This document shows, in pieces, positions 27,620-36,590 of a DNA stretch of 64,000 bases. Position 1 is the stretch's first letter, and each line of letters starts with the position of its first letter. The notes below the pieces were generated by a model. The model saw only the letters and a program-made list of their open reading frames with translations, did not search any database and was not told the origin of the DNA. Position numbers and translations under genes: made by a program. The DNA comes from Hoeflea sp. IMCC20628 (GTDB taxonomy: Bacteria; Pseudomonadota; Alphaproteobacteria; Rhizobiales; Rhizobiaceae). The stretch covers positions 3,738,501 to 3,802,500 of the forward strand of contig NZ_CP011479.1 in assembly GCF_001011155.1 (NCBI RefSeq), written 5' to 3'.

Positions 27620-28945
27620 TTATTGGCTGTCCGTTTCGTTCCGAATTGGCAGATACTGGGCAAGTGTTTCCCGGTCTGGGGCTATCCACTCGCCTGATTT
27701 TTCCAAATCAAGCATGCGTGCAAGCGCCTCCTGGGATTCATCATAATAACCCTCCATCGACTCAAACCAATCTCGAACGTATGCAAGCCTCGCATAGCTC
27801 TCTGGGGCTTTTTCGGCAACTTTGTCCATAACGTTGAGCGCATAATCGACTGTAACGAAAACATCATAGCAAGCGGGGTAACTCGCCATGAATTTGTCGA
27901 GTTCGACCATTTTGAGCGCAATTATGTATGTCGCCTCCCGGACAGTCGGATCAGTGATATCTGCTGCAAGAAACTGCAGCCGCTCGCACATGTCACCGGG
28001 CAAATTTGATTCATAGGCGCGTACGATCCAAGGCAACACAGGGCTCATATCCAACAAGGGCTTCTCAAATCGAAACAGAGCGTCCAACCGATCGAGAGGG
28101 AGAAAAACGCCGCTGTAGCCCATATCCATCAGCGTCATGACATCCTGCACAATTGGGTCCGCCCAAAAGTATTTGATTTTCTGATCTCGGGGCCGTGATG
28201 GCTGCTGTATCGAAACATAGACATTGAGGCGCGCTTGTTCATCAATCCATGTTGCGGCTTCTGAAAGTGATCCAAATCGGCGCTCCCGGAAGACCGCGCA
28301 TAAATCATCTTTCGTGACAATATTGTGCCCGATCTTGGCGATCACCACCTCGCTTATCAGCGCTCGGAGCTTGGCAACCCTGGAAGTCTGGGTTGATTTC
28401 GGAACGATCCGCTCCTCATCTCGTTCCCATAAGGCGTTTGCCAGATCGACCAATTTCATCAGTCCAGCGTCAGTTCGATCAAACGTCGCATCCAGAATCC
28501 CAACAAGTTTTTGGGCTGGCTTTGAAAGCTTGCTTATCTTTGCCATTCGGCGCGGTGCAATACCCTGTCGCTTCAGGTGTCTTGCTACTGTGCTTTTTGA
28601 TTGACCTGTGAGTTTGGCGGCGTTCCTGACCGTTGCCTTTCCATAGATTTCACCAGCCATCTCGAAAGCCTCTGGGGTCATTAGGAATGCTGCAGCACGT
28701 TCTTCTCGACTTCGCTCAGGCCTCCATTTTGGTGGGTTGTATCGCCGCATCGTCCAGTTGACGACATCGTTGATAACTCGCTTGTCTTCCTCTTCGCTGA
28801 CGCCTTCGGAGCCAAATTCCCGCCGCCGATGTTGGAGAGCAGCTTGACACGCCCGCCGCAAGCCTTCGGCATTTTTTCCGCTCTTGTTCGCATACGCGTA
28901 TGCTGCCTGACGGACGGCATTGAATGTGCCTTGGCTGCCACTCAT
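27620..28945 (-). CDS. Hypothetical protein with helix-turn-helix
   Basis: The product is 441 aa and soluble. Around residues 100-132 a helix-turn-helix is visible: KATVRNAAKLTGQSKSTVARH followed by LKRQGI, which would bind DNA. The N-terminal 70 residues are helical and basic; the rest is mostly helical with no catalytic motif I can identify. It could be a transcription regulator or a replication-type protein of the mobile element. Codon usage and length support a real gene. I do not recognise the family. Confidence 0.6.
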   Translation of the reverse strand: MSGSQGTFNAVRQAAYAYANKSGKNAEGLRRACQAALQHRRREFGSEGVSEEEDKRVINDVVNWTMRRYNPPKWRPERSREERAAAFLMTPEAFEMAGEIYGKATVRNAAKLTGQSKSTVARHLKRQGIAPRRMAKISKLSKPAQKLVGILDATFDRTDAGLMKLVDLANALWERDEERIVPKSTQTSRVAKLRALISEVVIAKIGHNIVTKDDLCAVFRERRFGSLSEAATWIDEQARLNVYVSIQQPSRPRDQKIKYFWADPIVQDVMTLMDMGYSGVFLPLDRLDALFRFEKPLLDMSPVLPWIVRAYESNLPGDMCERLQFLAADITDPTVREATYIIALKMVELDKFMASYPACYDVFVTVDYALNVMDKVAEKAPESYARLAYVRDWFESMEGYYDESQEALARMLDLEKSGEWIAPDRETLAQYLPIRNETDSQ

Positions 28946-29058
28946 GATTTTTTCAGGCTCCGTTACTCGAATGAATTATCAAGGAAGCAGCCGCCGCAAC
29001 AGATGTCTGTAATTCGCGATCCCGCGTGATACACCACTGGCTGCTTACTGGCCCGCAG

Positions 29059-31281
29059 CTAAGAAGCTGACTCTTTCCCGGACCCCATTTCACTCTTGGC
29101 ACCCAGAAATTGGGCAAGGCTTTGCGCATCCATCGGCCTTGCATAATAATAACCCTGACCAAAGTGACTGCCAAGCGCCGAGACGAATTCAAGCTGACCC
29201 TGTGTCTCTATACCCTCGGCGATCACTTCAAGGTCCATTGACCTCCCCAGCCCCACGAGAGCCTGAACAATTGCCGTATTGCTGCTGTTTTGACCAAGGC
29301 CCAGAACAAAGGATTTATCAATCTTGATGCAATTAATCGGGTAATCCCGAAGATGACTAAGCGAGGCGAAGCCCGTACCGAAATCATCAAGTGCGATCCG
29401 GATGCCCTCCGTAGAGAGACGCTCAAGTACGTTGCGAACGCCCAGACTCTCATTCCCCAGAAAGACGCTTTCAACAACTTCGATTTTGAGGTCGCTTGGC
29501 GATAGGCCATGCCTGGTCAGTCCTTTCAGGACCCTATCCGCGTAGGCATCTGACTGAATACATGAGGAGGAGGCATTGATGCTGACAAAATCAATATCGA
29601 GACCACAACTCTTCCAGAGCGAAAAATCCCGCAGCGCAAGATCGAGCATCACCTCATCGATTTCCCTGGCCGATTGTGGTTCGCATAACGCATGCCAGAA
29701 GTCCGCAGGCCCCGATACCGTACCGTCATTGTTGCGAATGCGGGCAAGGGCTTCCACACCGCTAATCTCTTGTGTTTTGAGGTCTATGATCGGCTGATAA
29801 TGCGGCTCCAGCCGTTCCTTTGTAATAGCTGACCTGACAAGCAGCACAGACTGCCGCTTTTCTTCAAAAGCATCGGTGATCGCAGGGTCATACACTTTTA
29901 CACTGCATCGCCCATTCTGCTTGACATGATACAAAGCCAAATCCGATTTCAGAAACAGGTCGTCTTCAGTGGCAGTACTAGTATCGTGTGTCGATACGCC
30001 AATCGAAGCGCCTACGCGAATTTCATGCTGTTCGTACTTTATCGGCAGATTAATCTTATCAACCAGTTTGGTCGCAAGCTCTTCTGCGATCTGAGTGTCA
30101 GGCAGCGTAGTCAGCAGTACAGCAAATTCGTCGCCACCGAGGCGCGCACAAAATGCATTTCCGGGGATCGATTGGTCAATTCTCCGAGCGACGGTGCGAA
30201 GGACTTGATCACCTGCCAAATGGCCGAGATTGTCATTGATGTTTTTGAAATTATCGAGATCAATCATCAACAAAGCTATCTGATCGTTTTCAGCGACATC
30301 GGCATTAAGCCGCTTCTCGATCTCGCTGTGAAAATAGTGCCGATTGGCAATTCCCGTCATACTGTCCAAGTTTGCGGCATGCCATAGCTTTTGTTCTTGT
30401 TCGTGTTGATCGGTAATGTCCTTGATAATACCAATGAGGAATTTAGTGCCATCTTCGCCGTGTTCTATTTCTGCTATTGAGCGGACGCGCCGCTTGTTTC
30501 CCTTCGCTGTGATGAAGTCGCACTCGATCTCGTATGATGTGCCGTATTCAATGCACGCATTGATCTTCTGAGTTAGCCTTTCCCTCTCGTCTTCCGGATA
30601 AAAGGCTATTGCCTCCTCAAGACTAGGCGGTTGAGTACCAGCGAGTTCGTGTATGGCAAATACTTGCGGTGACCATATGGTCACGAAGCTCCCTGTGTCT
30701 AATGACCAGGCACCAATTTCAGACATTCTTTCAACTTGAGAAAGCAATTTGCGACGCTGACGAGCGTTCCGCTCAGCGGACTTGGCTTCGATCGCCGTCA
30801 CGTGTGCGCGGACAAGACCAACTACAATATCCCGAAGCTGCGTCAACTGGTTCAGTTGGGCTTTTGTAACTCTTCTGGGTTTTGTGTCGACAACGCAAAG
30901 CGACCCGATATTAATTTTCCCGTCTAACGACAACGGAATTCCGGCATAAAAACGGACAAATGGTTCGCCTGTGACTAAAGGGTTGTCGCGAAATCGTTCA
31001 TCCTGCGTTGCATCCTCAACAACATGGGCTCCGCTATCAACGAGCGTGTAGTTGCAGAAAGCATTGTCTCTACAGGTCTCGTTTCCGTCAAATCCGAACT
31101 TTGCCTTGAACCATTGAACATCACGATCCACAAAGGAAATAAATGCCATTGGGACTTCAAAGGCTGCAGCTGCTAAAGCTACGATGGCATCGAATTCTGG
31201 CGTAGATTCCGTATCCAGTATTTTCAGTTTATGAAGCGCTTCAAGTCGCTCGGCTTCATTATGTGGAACGGGATAATCCAT
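29059..31281 (-). CDS. GAF-PAS-GGDEF-EAL cyclic-di-GMP signalling protein
   Basis: The start is placed at MDYPVPHNEAERLEALHKL (31281); the open frame upstream reads like non-coding sequence. The product is 740 aa: N-terminal GAF (about 20-165, with FISFVDRDVQWFKAKFG), PAS (about 190-300), GGDEF with intact RLGGDEFAVLL, and C-terminal EAL with GVEALAR, NCIKIDKSFV and EVIAEGIET. Both cyclase and phosphodiesterase active sites look intact, so it may make or degrade c-di-GMP depending on input. No membrane span is seen, so it is cytosolic. It is the last gene before the right att repeat. Confidence 0.9.
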   Translation of the reverse strand: MDYPVPHNEAERLEALHKLKILDTESTPEFDAIVALAAAAFEVPMAFISFVDRDVQWFKAKFGFDGNETCRDNAFCNYTLVDSGAHVVEDATQDERFRDNPLVTGEPFVRFYAGIPLSLDGKINIGSLCVVDTKPRRVTKAQLNQLTQLRDIVVGLVRAHVTAIEAKSAERNARQRRKLLSQVERMSEIGAWSLDTGSFVTIWSPQVFAIHELAGTQPPSLEEAIAFYPEDERERLTQKINACIEYGTSYEIECDFITAKGNKRRVRSIAEIEHGEDGTKFLIGIIKDITDQHEQEQKLWHAANLDSMTGIANRHYFHSEIEKRLNADVAENDQIALLMIDLDNFKNINDNLGHLAGDQVLRTVARRIDQSIPGNAFCARLGGDEFAVLLTTLPDTQIAEELATKLVDKINLPIKYEQHEIRVGASIGVSTHDTSTATEDDLFLKSDLALYHVKQNGRCSVKVYDPAITDAFEEKRQSVLLVRSAITKERLEPHYQPIIDLKTQEISGVEALARIRNNDGTVSGPADFWHALCEPQSAREIDEVMLDLALRDFSLWKSCGLDIDFVSINASSSCIQSDAYADRVLKGLTRHGLSPSDLKIEVVESVFLGNESLGVRNVLERLSTEGIRIALDDFGTGFASLSHLRDYPINCIKIDKSFVLGLGQNSSNTAIVQALVGLGRSMDLEVIAEGIETQGQLEFVSALGSHFGQGYYYARPMDAQSLAQFLGAKSEMGSGKESAS

Positions 31282-31636
31282 TTGGGTACCTACTGCATTC
31301 AACTCAAACCAAACTCGAATGATAATCCTCCAATGCGTCTTAACATTCTGACAATTCAGCCCCCTGTTATTGATGCTCACGCAGATGTGCTGGCTAGAAT
31401 TGACGGCTTCTTGTTCCGTTGAATTTGATGAAATTCCCCCAACTCTGGAACAAAGTGCCCGTGATCGCATCTACTTGTATTTGATGCGCACTAAGTCCTA
31501 CATCTGAGCTCTCTCTGACCCGCGAACAATGCCAAGCCTTGCAGTTCGTATGGGTCCACGCTATGGGTACACATCGTTTAATTTCGGCGGTTAAGAATCC
31601 TTGTTTTCCGGGCGTTTGCGAGCATATTTGACAGAG

Positions 31637-31671
31637 TTCGAATCTCTCCGGCAGCACCAGTTTCAAGCATT
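31637..31671 (+). repeat. Candidate att site, right copy of 35-bp direct repeat
   Basis: Identical to 9611-9645. Here the T-stem 5' side (AGAG) also pairs with the 3' side, so this copy is a little closer to a real tRNA, but no 5' tRNA half (an expected GCTGCCG) lies upstream. It lies 72 bp before the second integrase ATG. Confidence 0.65.
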
Positions 31672-31743
31672 AGAAATCAATAACTTGTTGGTTTTGAAGG
31701 GCTAATCCTTCTCACTGTTCCATCACACTGTTACAGTGGAGCA

Positions 31744-32451
31744 ATGGAATCGATGCCTGGACATCCCCGCCTCTTTCGTCGTGGAGCGACCTTCTATCAT
31801 CGCGCCGCTATCCCTGCTGACATCAAGGCGACCTACCCCAAAACCGAAGAAACCTTCTCGCTCAAGACGAAGGATTACCGGGAGGCCGTGCGGAGGGTTC
31901 GGATACAAGCTGCAAGGATTGATCGCCTATTTGAAGCTCATCGACAGGAGCTGAAACGCGAGGCAGAACCAGCACTTGCCGAGCTTACTCCAGCGCAAAT
32001 CGAATATATTGGCGAGGTTTATTATGCCCATATCCTTGACGAAGACGAGGAGATCAGGCTGTCGGGTTTCGAAGGAAGCTCATTTGAAGAACGTGCTGAG
32101 CTAACCGACACGCTTGACGGCGTAAACCGCGAGTATCTGGCTCGCGGTATTCAAGACGAGTTTTTCTCTGACGAAGCAGCCGAAATCCTGACATGGACTA
32201 ACGTGAATCTGAAGCTCGCCCCTGATTCTCCAAGCTGGCCGCGGCTCATTCGTGAGCTCCAATCAGCCAGAATAAAAGCAACCGATGCGATACGTGCCTG
32301 GAACAAGGGAGACGTCGTTAAGACACCTGTCGTCAAATCTGACACTCAAATTTCCAGCGTTGATACTCCACTATTGTCCGAGACGATAACCCGCTGGGTG
32401 GAAGAGAAAAGGCGGACTTGTCTGACGTCAGCGCCCGTGGGACAGATTTGA
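31744..32451 (+). pseudogene. Second tyrosine integrase, N-terminal fragment cut by an IS3-type element
   Basis: The readable 235 aa correspond to the N-terminal arm-binding and SAM-like region of an alphaproteobacterial integrase: MPGHPRLFRRGATFYHR, then SLKTKDYREAVRRVRIQA and a helical region. The open frame enters the IS at 32419 and its last 11 residues are encoded by the IS end. The catalytic domain (R-H-R-Y) is missing and is not found on the other side of the IS. It probably belonged to a second island sharing the same att sequence. Confidence 0.85.
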
Positions 32452-32503
32452 GGATTTGAACAACGGAGGATTTCTGGTTCATCTTACCGATTGGGAGATC
32501 GAG

Positions 32504-32878
32504 ATGAGACAGAAGCCTGAAACATCGAAGAACGCAGCTGACAAGCTGGTCAAGAACATCCGCCGCAAGACCCGCCAGACCTATTCAGCGGAGGAAAAAA
32601 TCCGTATCGTTTTGGCGGGTTTGCGTGGAGAGGAAAGCATCTCGGTGCTGTGCCGCCGCGAAGGTATCGCCGAAAGCCTGTATTACAGCTGGTCGAAGGA
32701 GTTCCTGGAAGCAGGCAAGCGCCGGCTCTCGGGTGACACAGCACGGCAAGCGACGTCGCCGGAAGTAAAGGACCTTCGCTCTGAAGCCTTGGCGTTGAAG
32801 GAATGCGTCGCCGATCTGACCCTGGAGAACCGCCTGCTCAAAAAAAGCATGACAGGTGCTGGGGAGGACGAGGCATGA
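32504..32878 (+). CDS. IS3-family transposase OrfA
   Basis: The product is 124 aa from the ATG at 32504 (GGGAG upstream); the open frame starts earlier at 32456. It has a helix-turn-helix (YSAEEKIRIVLAGLRGEESI through AESLYYSWSKEFL) and a C-terminal coiled-coil/leucine-zipper-like segment (LALKECVADLTLENRLLK). OrfA binds the IS ends and works with OrfB. The stop overlaps the orfB ATG (ATGA at 32875-32878), so OrfB is made by coupling or by -1 frameshifting. Confidence 0.88.
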   Translation: MRQKPETSKNAADKLVKNIRRKTRQTYSAEEKIRIVLAGLRGEESISVLCRREGIAESLYYSWSKEFLEAGKRRLSGDTARQATSPEVKDLRSEALALKECVADLTLENRLLKKSMTGAGEDEA

Positions 32879-33855
32879 GATACCCTGCGACCGAGAAGCT
32901 TGAGATCATTCGCACGGTCGAAGGATCGCACCTGCCAACCAAGCAGACCCTCGATATGCTGGGCATACCGCGCACCACTTTTTACAGATGGTATGATCTT
33001 TACCTCGACGGTGGGGTTGTTGCCTTGGATGATCGGTCTCCACGGCCGAAGTCGGTCTGGAACCGTATCCCCCAAGACCGGCGTGATGACCTGATTGAGT
33101 TCGCGCTGGAACACGAGGCGCTGACGACCCGGGAGCTGGCAGTCAAATACACTGATGAGAAGCGGTATTTTGTCTCTGAATCATCGGCTTATCGTATCCT
33201 GAAGGAAGCCGATTTAATCACCGCACCGGCCTATGTGGTGATCAAGGCAGCCAATGAGTTCAAAGACAAAACTATCGCCATCAATGAGATGTGGCAGACC
33301 GACTTCACCTACTTCAAGATCATCGGGTGGGGCTGGTATTACCTCAGCACGATCCTGGACGATTACAGCCGCTACATCATCGCCTGGAAGCTTTGCACAA
33401 ACATGCGGGCCGAGGACGTGACAGACACCATTGAACTGGCGCTTCAGGCATCGGGCTGCGACCAGGCCGTCGTGCGCCACAAACCGCGCCTGCTCAGCGA
33501 TAACGGGTCATGTTACATCTCTGGCGATTTGGCTGAATGGCTGGAGGACAAGAAGATGGATCACGTTCGTGGAGCCCCGTTCCACCCGCAAACCCAGGGA
33601 AAGATCGAGCGATGGCATCAGACGATGAAGAACCGGGTCCTGCTGGAAAATTACTATCTGCCAGGCGATCTTGAACGCCAGATCGAGGCCTTCGTCGACT
33701 ACTATAACAACAGGCGCTACCACGAGAGCTTGAAGAACGTCACACCCGCCGACGTCTACTTTGGGCGCGACAAAGCCATCTTGAGAGAAAGGAAAGAGAT
33801 CAAGAAGCTGACAATCCGCCAACGTCGCTTGCACCATCAAAAACAAGCGGCATAA
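32875..33855 (+). CDS. IS3-family transposase OrfB (DDE integrase)
   Basis: The product is 326 aa from the ATG at 32875, in frame with a longer upstream open frame from 32803 that may serve for an OrfAB fusion. An N-terminal HTH (LDMLGIPRTTFYRWYDLY) precedes the rve domain: Asp in WQTDFTYFKI, Asp in LLSDNGSCYIS and Glu in QGKIERWHQTMKNR, the DD(35)E catalytic triad. The C-terminus YYNNRRYHESLKNVTPADVY is a standard IS3/IS150-type ending. The element therefore looks catalytically intact. Confidence 0.92.
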   Translation: MRYPATEKLEIIRTVEGSHLPTKQTLDMLGIPRTTFYRWYDLYLDGGVVALDDRSPRPKSVWNRIPQDRRDDLIEFALEHEALTTRELAVKYTDEKRYFVSESSAYRILKEADLITAPAYVVIKAANEFKDKTIAINEMWQTDFTYFKIIGWGWYYLSTILDDYSRYIIAWKLCTNMRAEDVTDTIELALQASGCDQAVVRHKPRLLSDNGSCYISGDLAEWLEDKKMDHVRGAPFHPQTQGKIERWHQTMKNRVLLENYYLPGDLERQIEAFVDYYNNRRYHESLKNVTPADVYFGRDKAILRERKEIKKLTIRQRRLHHQKQAA

Positions 33856-33928
33856 TCAGTCACACAAACGAACCAGAGCCTCCAATACTCAAGCCGCTCT
33901 GATGTCCCATTTTATCTGACGACGGACA

Positions 33929-35392
33929 GTCAACATTGGCAGCATTGAAACCGATGGTGTGGCCGGGTTCGGAATTCTTGCGGTCAACAACAACACGGTG
34001 AGGAATTCTGGCACTATCGCCACCAGCGGTTTGGCTTTTTATGGCATCCTGGTGGTAGATGGAAATTTCGTAGACAATTCCGGGCGTGTCACCACCACCG
34101 GGGACAACGCTCATGGCATTTTGGCGAGAAACGGCAATCTGCTCGTCAATTCCGGTACCCTCCTTGCCGGCGGCATCGGCGCGGCTGGCATAACGGCCGG
34201 TGATAATAATTTGATCAGGAACAACGGTCGTATTGTCAGCGCACAATCCGATGCGATTGCACTGGGAGCCAACAACGAACTGGCTCTGTCTGCACCAGCC
34301 TTTATTGGCGGTCGCTTGGCGCTGGGTGCAAACACACGCGTCACGATCACCACCGGTCGCTCGCACTCGATTCTTTGGGACTTGTCGTCGGGCACCTTGG
34401 CCGGTGGGGCGCCGGTGCTGATTGGCAACCGGGTACCGGTCTTCTACGATCCGGGCACGATGCTTGTGGCGACCTACGATCCGACCTTGCTGGATGTCTC
34501 CCAAGATGCGCTCGGGGATGTTTCCGACGCGCTCGCTTCGACCGCATCGCGCGGACTGCAAACCGGTGACGGCTGGTGGGTGTCGGCTTTCGGTGCGGCT
34601 GCGGATCATTCCGGTGACATTGCAACGCTCGACCGCACCGTAAAGATCGGCGGCCTCGCCACCGGGCACAATTTCGGGGCCGGGAGTCAATTTTCCGCCG
34701 GGCTGCTCGCAGGCATCTTTACCACGCAAGCCGGTGCCAAATCCCCGTTCCTCCAATCTTTCAAATCGGACGGAACCGGCTTTTTCGCCGGTTTTCAGGG
34801 CCATGCAAGACAGTGGGGGGGCTGGCTTGACTTCGGCGTCATCGGTGGCGGCATTTCTCACGACGATCGCCGCTTCGTGAACCACAACCTCGCCGTTGCA
34901 GGCGTGTCCTGGACCGACAATGCGCACGGTAGCTGGTTTGCCATACCGCATGCCGCGATTGGTGCCGATTTCGCCGGCCGTAGCGCCTGGACAATCACGC
35001 CCTCGGCGCAACTGCGTTATGCCGCCGGCTGGATCGAAGGATATGGCGAGAACGGTGCTTATGCCAACGCGACTGTCGGAGTGCGGTCAATCGGGGTTCT
35101 CAATGCAGCTGTCGAGATCGCCGCGCGAAAGATGACCGTCATCGGTCCCGTCAGCCTGCGGGCGGGCTATTCCCACCGGTCGTTCGTTGGCGATCGGGCG
35201 GCAGAGGTTTCACTGCTCGGCGTCACGCGGTTTGTTGAATCGGGGAATGAGGATACGGGCGCTTTCTATGCCGGAGCAGGCGCCATTGTTGCTGTCGGCG
35301 CAAGAGGCTGGCTTGATCTGGATATGCGCGCTGACCATGGCGAGGGGCGGAAATCGTTCAGTGGCAACGCGACACTGAAAATTCAATTCTGA
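33929..35392 (+). pseudogene. Autotransporter, 5'-truncated by the IS3-family element
   Basis: The frame is open from the IS right end. About 200 residues of passenger with beta-helix-like repeats (NSGTI, NSGRV, NSGTL, NNGRI) lead to a roughly 280-residue C-terminal autotransporter barrel (from about GDGWWVSAFGAAADHSG to the terminal KIQF, ending in the aromatic residue needed for outer-membrane insertion). The signal peptide and most of the passenger are missing, so it is not exported and is non-functional unless a start arises in the IS. GTG at 33959 is only a formal start. Confidence 0.85.
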
Positions 35393-35542
35393 GTTCACCT
35401 TCAGCCGGGCCGCCCGAAACCACAGCGCCTGTCTGTCAATCGATGGTGAAAGCAATGACAGCTGAACTCAAACTCGTCTCAGTATTCCAGTAACAGCAAT
35501 CTATTGGGCTGCTCAGAGATCGCCTCACTCGGCCAGAGTGGC

Positions 35543-36376
35543 GGCACGGTGGCACCGTAAAGTTAAAGGGCTACTGCCCAAAGCTGGCACTCGCCGCTTC
35601 CTCTCACGCGGCCTGCAGGCGCGCGACCTCACCTCACATTTGCATCGCTGCGGTTCTCATTTCACGGTGATGGTGGGACGGGATATCGTGGCGTGGAATG
35701 TGGAAGAGGTTTGCGACCGGGTGATGGATGGAGACGAAACGCTGGAGATGTCGAGCTGATTTGAAGCCCTTCATGATGCGCTCTCGCCTTCGTGTCGGCT
35801 GATGGGACTTCTCCGCCCGGTTATTCAATCCCTTGTGCGAACGGTGTTCGACGCCGGGCATGATGTCGCGTTTGGCCGCGCCGTAGGATCCGGGTTTGTC
35901 GGGGATCATCACACGGGGTGCTTGACCCTGTACTTTCAGAAGCTTTCGCATCAGACGTTTGGCGGCCTTGGTATAACGGCGGGTCTGCACCAGAACATCA
36001 AGAACGAAGCCATCCTGATCGCCGGCCCGCCACAGCCAGTGCTTCTTGCCGCCTATGGTGATGACGACTTCATCGAGATACCATTTGTCGCCAAGCTTTC
36101 CGGCTGAACGTCGCCGGATTTCATTGGCAAAGTGGCGACCGAATTTCTCGGCCCAAAGGCGGACTGTCCGGTGCGAGACAATGATTCCGCGCGCCGCCAG
36201 TAAGTCTTCGACCATCCGCAAGCTGAGCGGGAAACGAAGATAAAGCCAGACAGCATGAGCAATCACTTCAGCTGGAAACCGGTGGCGGCGATAAAGGGGA
36301 TCACGAACGGTTTGGGTCGTGCCGCAAAATCGCACAGGCCGATCGCCGCGGGGTTAACGTTACGATGCTCATTGCC
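35543..36376 (-). mobile_element. IS6-family insertion sequence
   Basis: Length 834 bp, the usual IS6 size, with a single transposase on the minus strand. Proposed ends, left from 35543 and right inward from 36376, share GGCA, CGTAA and GTTAA in order, like the IS26-type GGCACTGTTGCAAAGTT end, but with mismatches. No 8-bp target duplication is seen at the flanks. Ends are tentative. Confidence 0.55.
35634..36335 (-). CDS. IS6-family transposase
   Basis: The 233-aa protein has the N-terminal LYRRHRFPAEVIAHAVWLYL and FPLSLRMVEDLLAARGI blocks of IS6 transposases. The DDE domain has Asp in WYLDEVV, Asp in MIPDKPGSYGAAK and Glu in HKGLNNRAEKSH, so the catalytic set looks complete. IS6 elements often form cointegrates and rearrange resistance and accessory regions. 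It is the last mobile gene before the chromosomal part of the window. Confidence 0.92.
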   Translation of the reverse strand: MRFCGTTQTVRDPLYRRHRFPAEVIAHAVWLYLRFPLSLRMVEDLLAARGIIVSHRTVRLWAEKFGRHFANEIRRRSAGKLGDKWYLDEVVITIGGKKHWLWRAGDQDGFVLDVLVQTRRYTKAAKRLMRKLLKVQGQAPRVMIPDKPGSYGAAKRDIMPGVEHRSHKGLNNRAEKSHQPTRRRERIMKGFKSARHLQRFVSIHHPVANLFHIPRHDIPSHHHREMRTAAMQM

Positions 36377-36590
36377 GACAGGAAGGGCGGCGGCCAAGCT
36401 GGTCTGCTTGGCAATCCGCAAATTCGAGAAAAATGTTCGCATTATCCGGGAATGGTATGCAGCCAGAAAGCAGTCCGCTATCACGGTCGGGGAGCGCTTC
36501 AATGCGTGACTGCATCTCAGAGCTTCATGGACCGGGCCAGACACACAGATTTCATGATGTCGCCAGCAGCGTCAAACGCCCAGAAAGAAT

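Larger units (their letters stand above)
9611..31636. mobile_element. Putative 22-kb integrative mobilisable element
   Basis: An exact 35-bp direct repeat occurs at 9611-9645 and 31637-31671. It contains a T-loop (TTCGAAT) and a CCA end, as in tRNA-derived att sites. In both cases an integrase of the same type starts about 72 bp downstream. The interval contains an integrase at its left end, a relaxase-MobC module with a candidate oriT, and many defence-type genes, but no type IV secretion genes. That is the usual content of a mobilisable rather than self-transmissible element. The tRNA-Thr fragment at 11551 shows that the interval is composite. Boundaries are inferred from the repeat alone. 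Confidence 0.55.
32419..33928 (+). mobile_element. IS3-family insertion sequence
   Basis: The element is about 1.5 kb. The left end TGTCTGACGTCAG...GGGACA (from 32419) and the inverted right end (33928 inward) match at TGTC, CGTCAG and GGGACA with the same spacing, giving imperfect inverted repeats that start TGT and end ACA. It holds overlapping orfA and orfB. The flanks (ACT on the left, GTC on the right) show no target duplication, and different truncated genes lie on each side, so a deletion or recombination probably followed insertion. Confidence 0.8.

Noticed and set aside
33860-35011. 383-aa ORF on the minus strand
   Set aside because: Antisense to the autotransporter, which has clear domain features; low-complexity Arg/Gly-rich translation.
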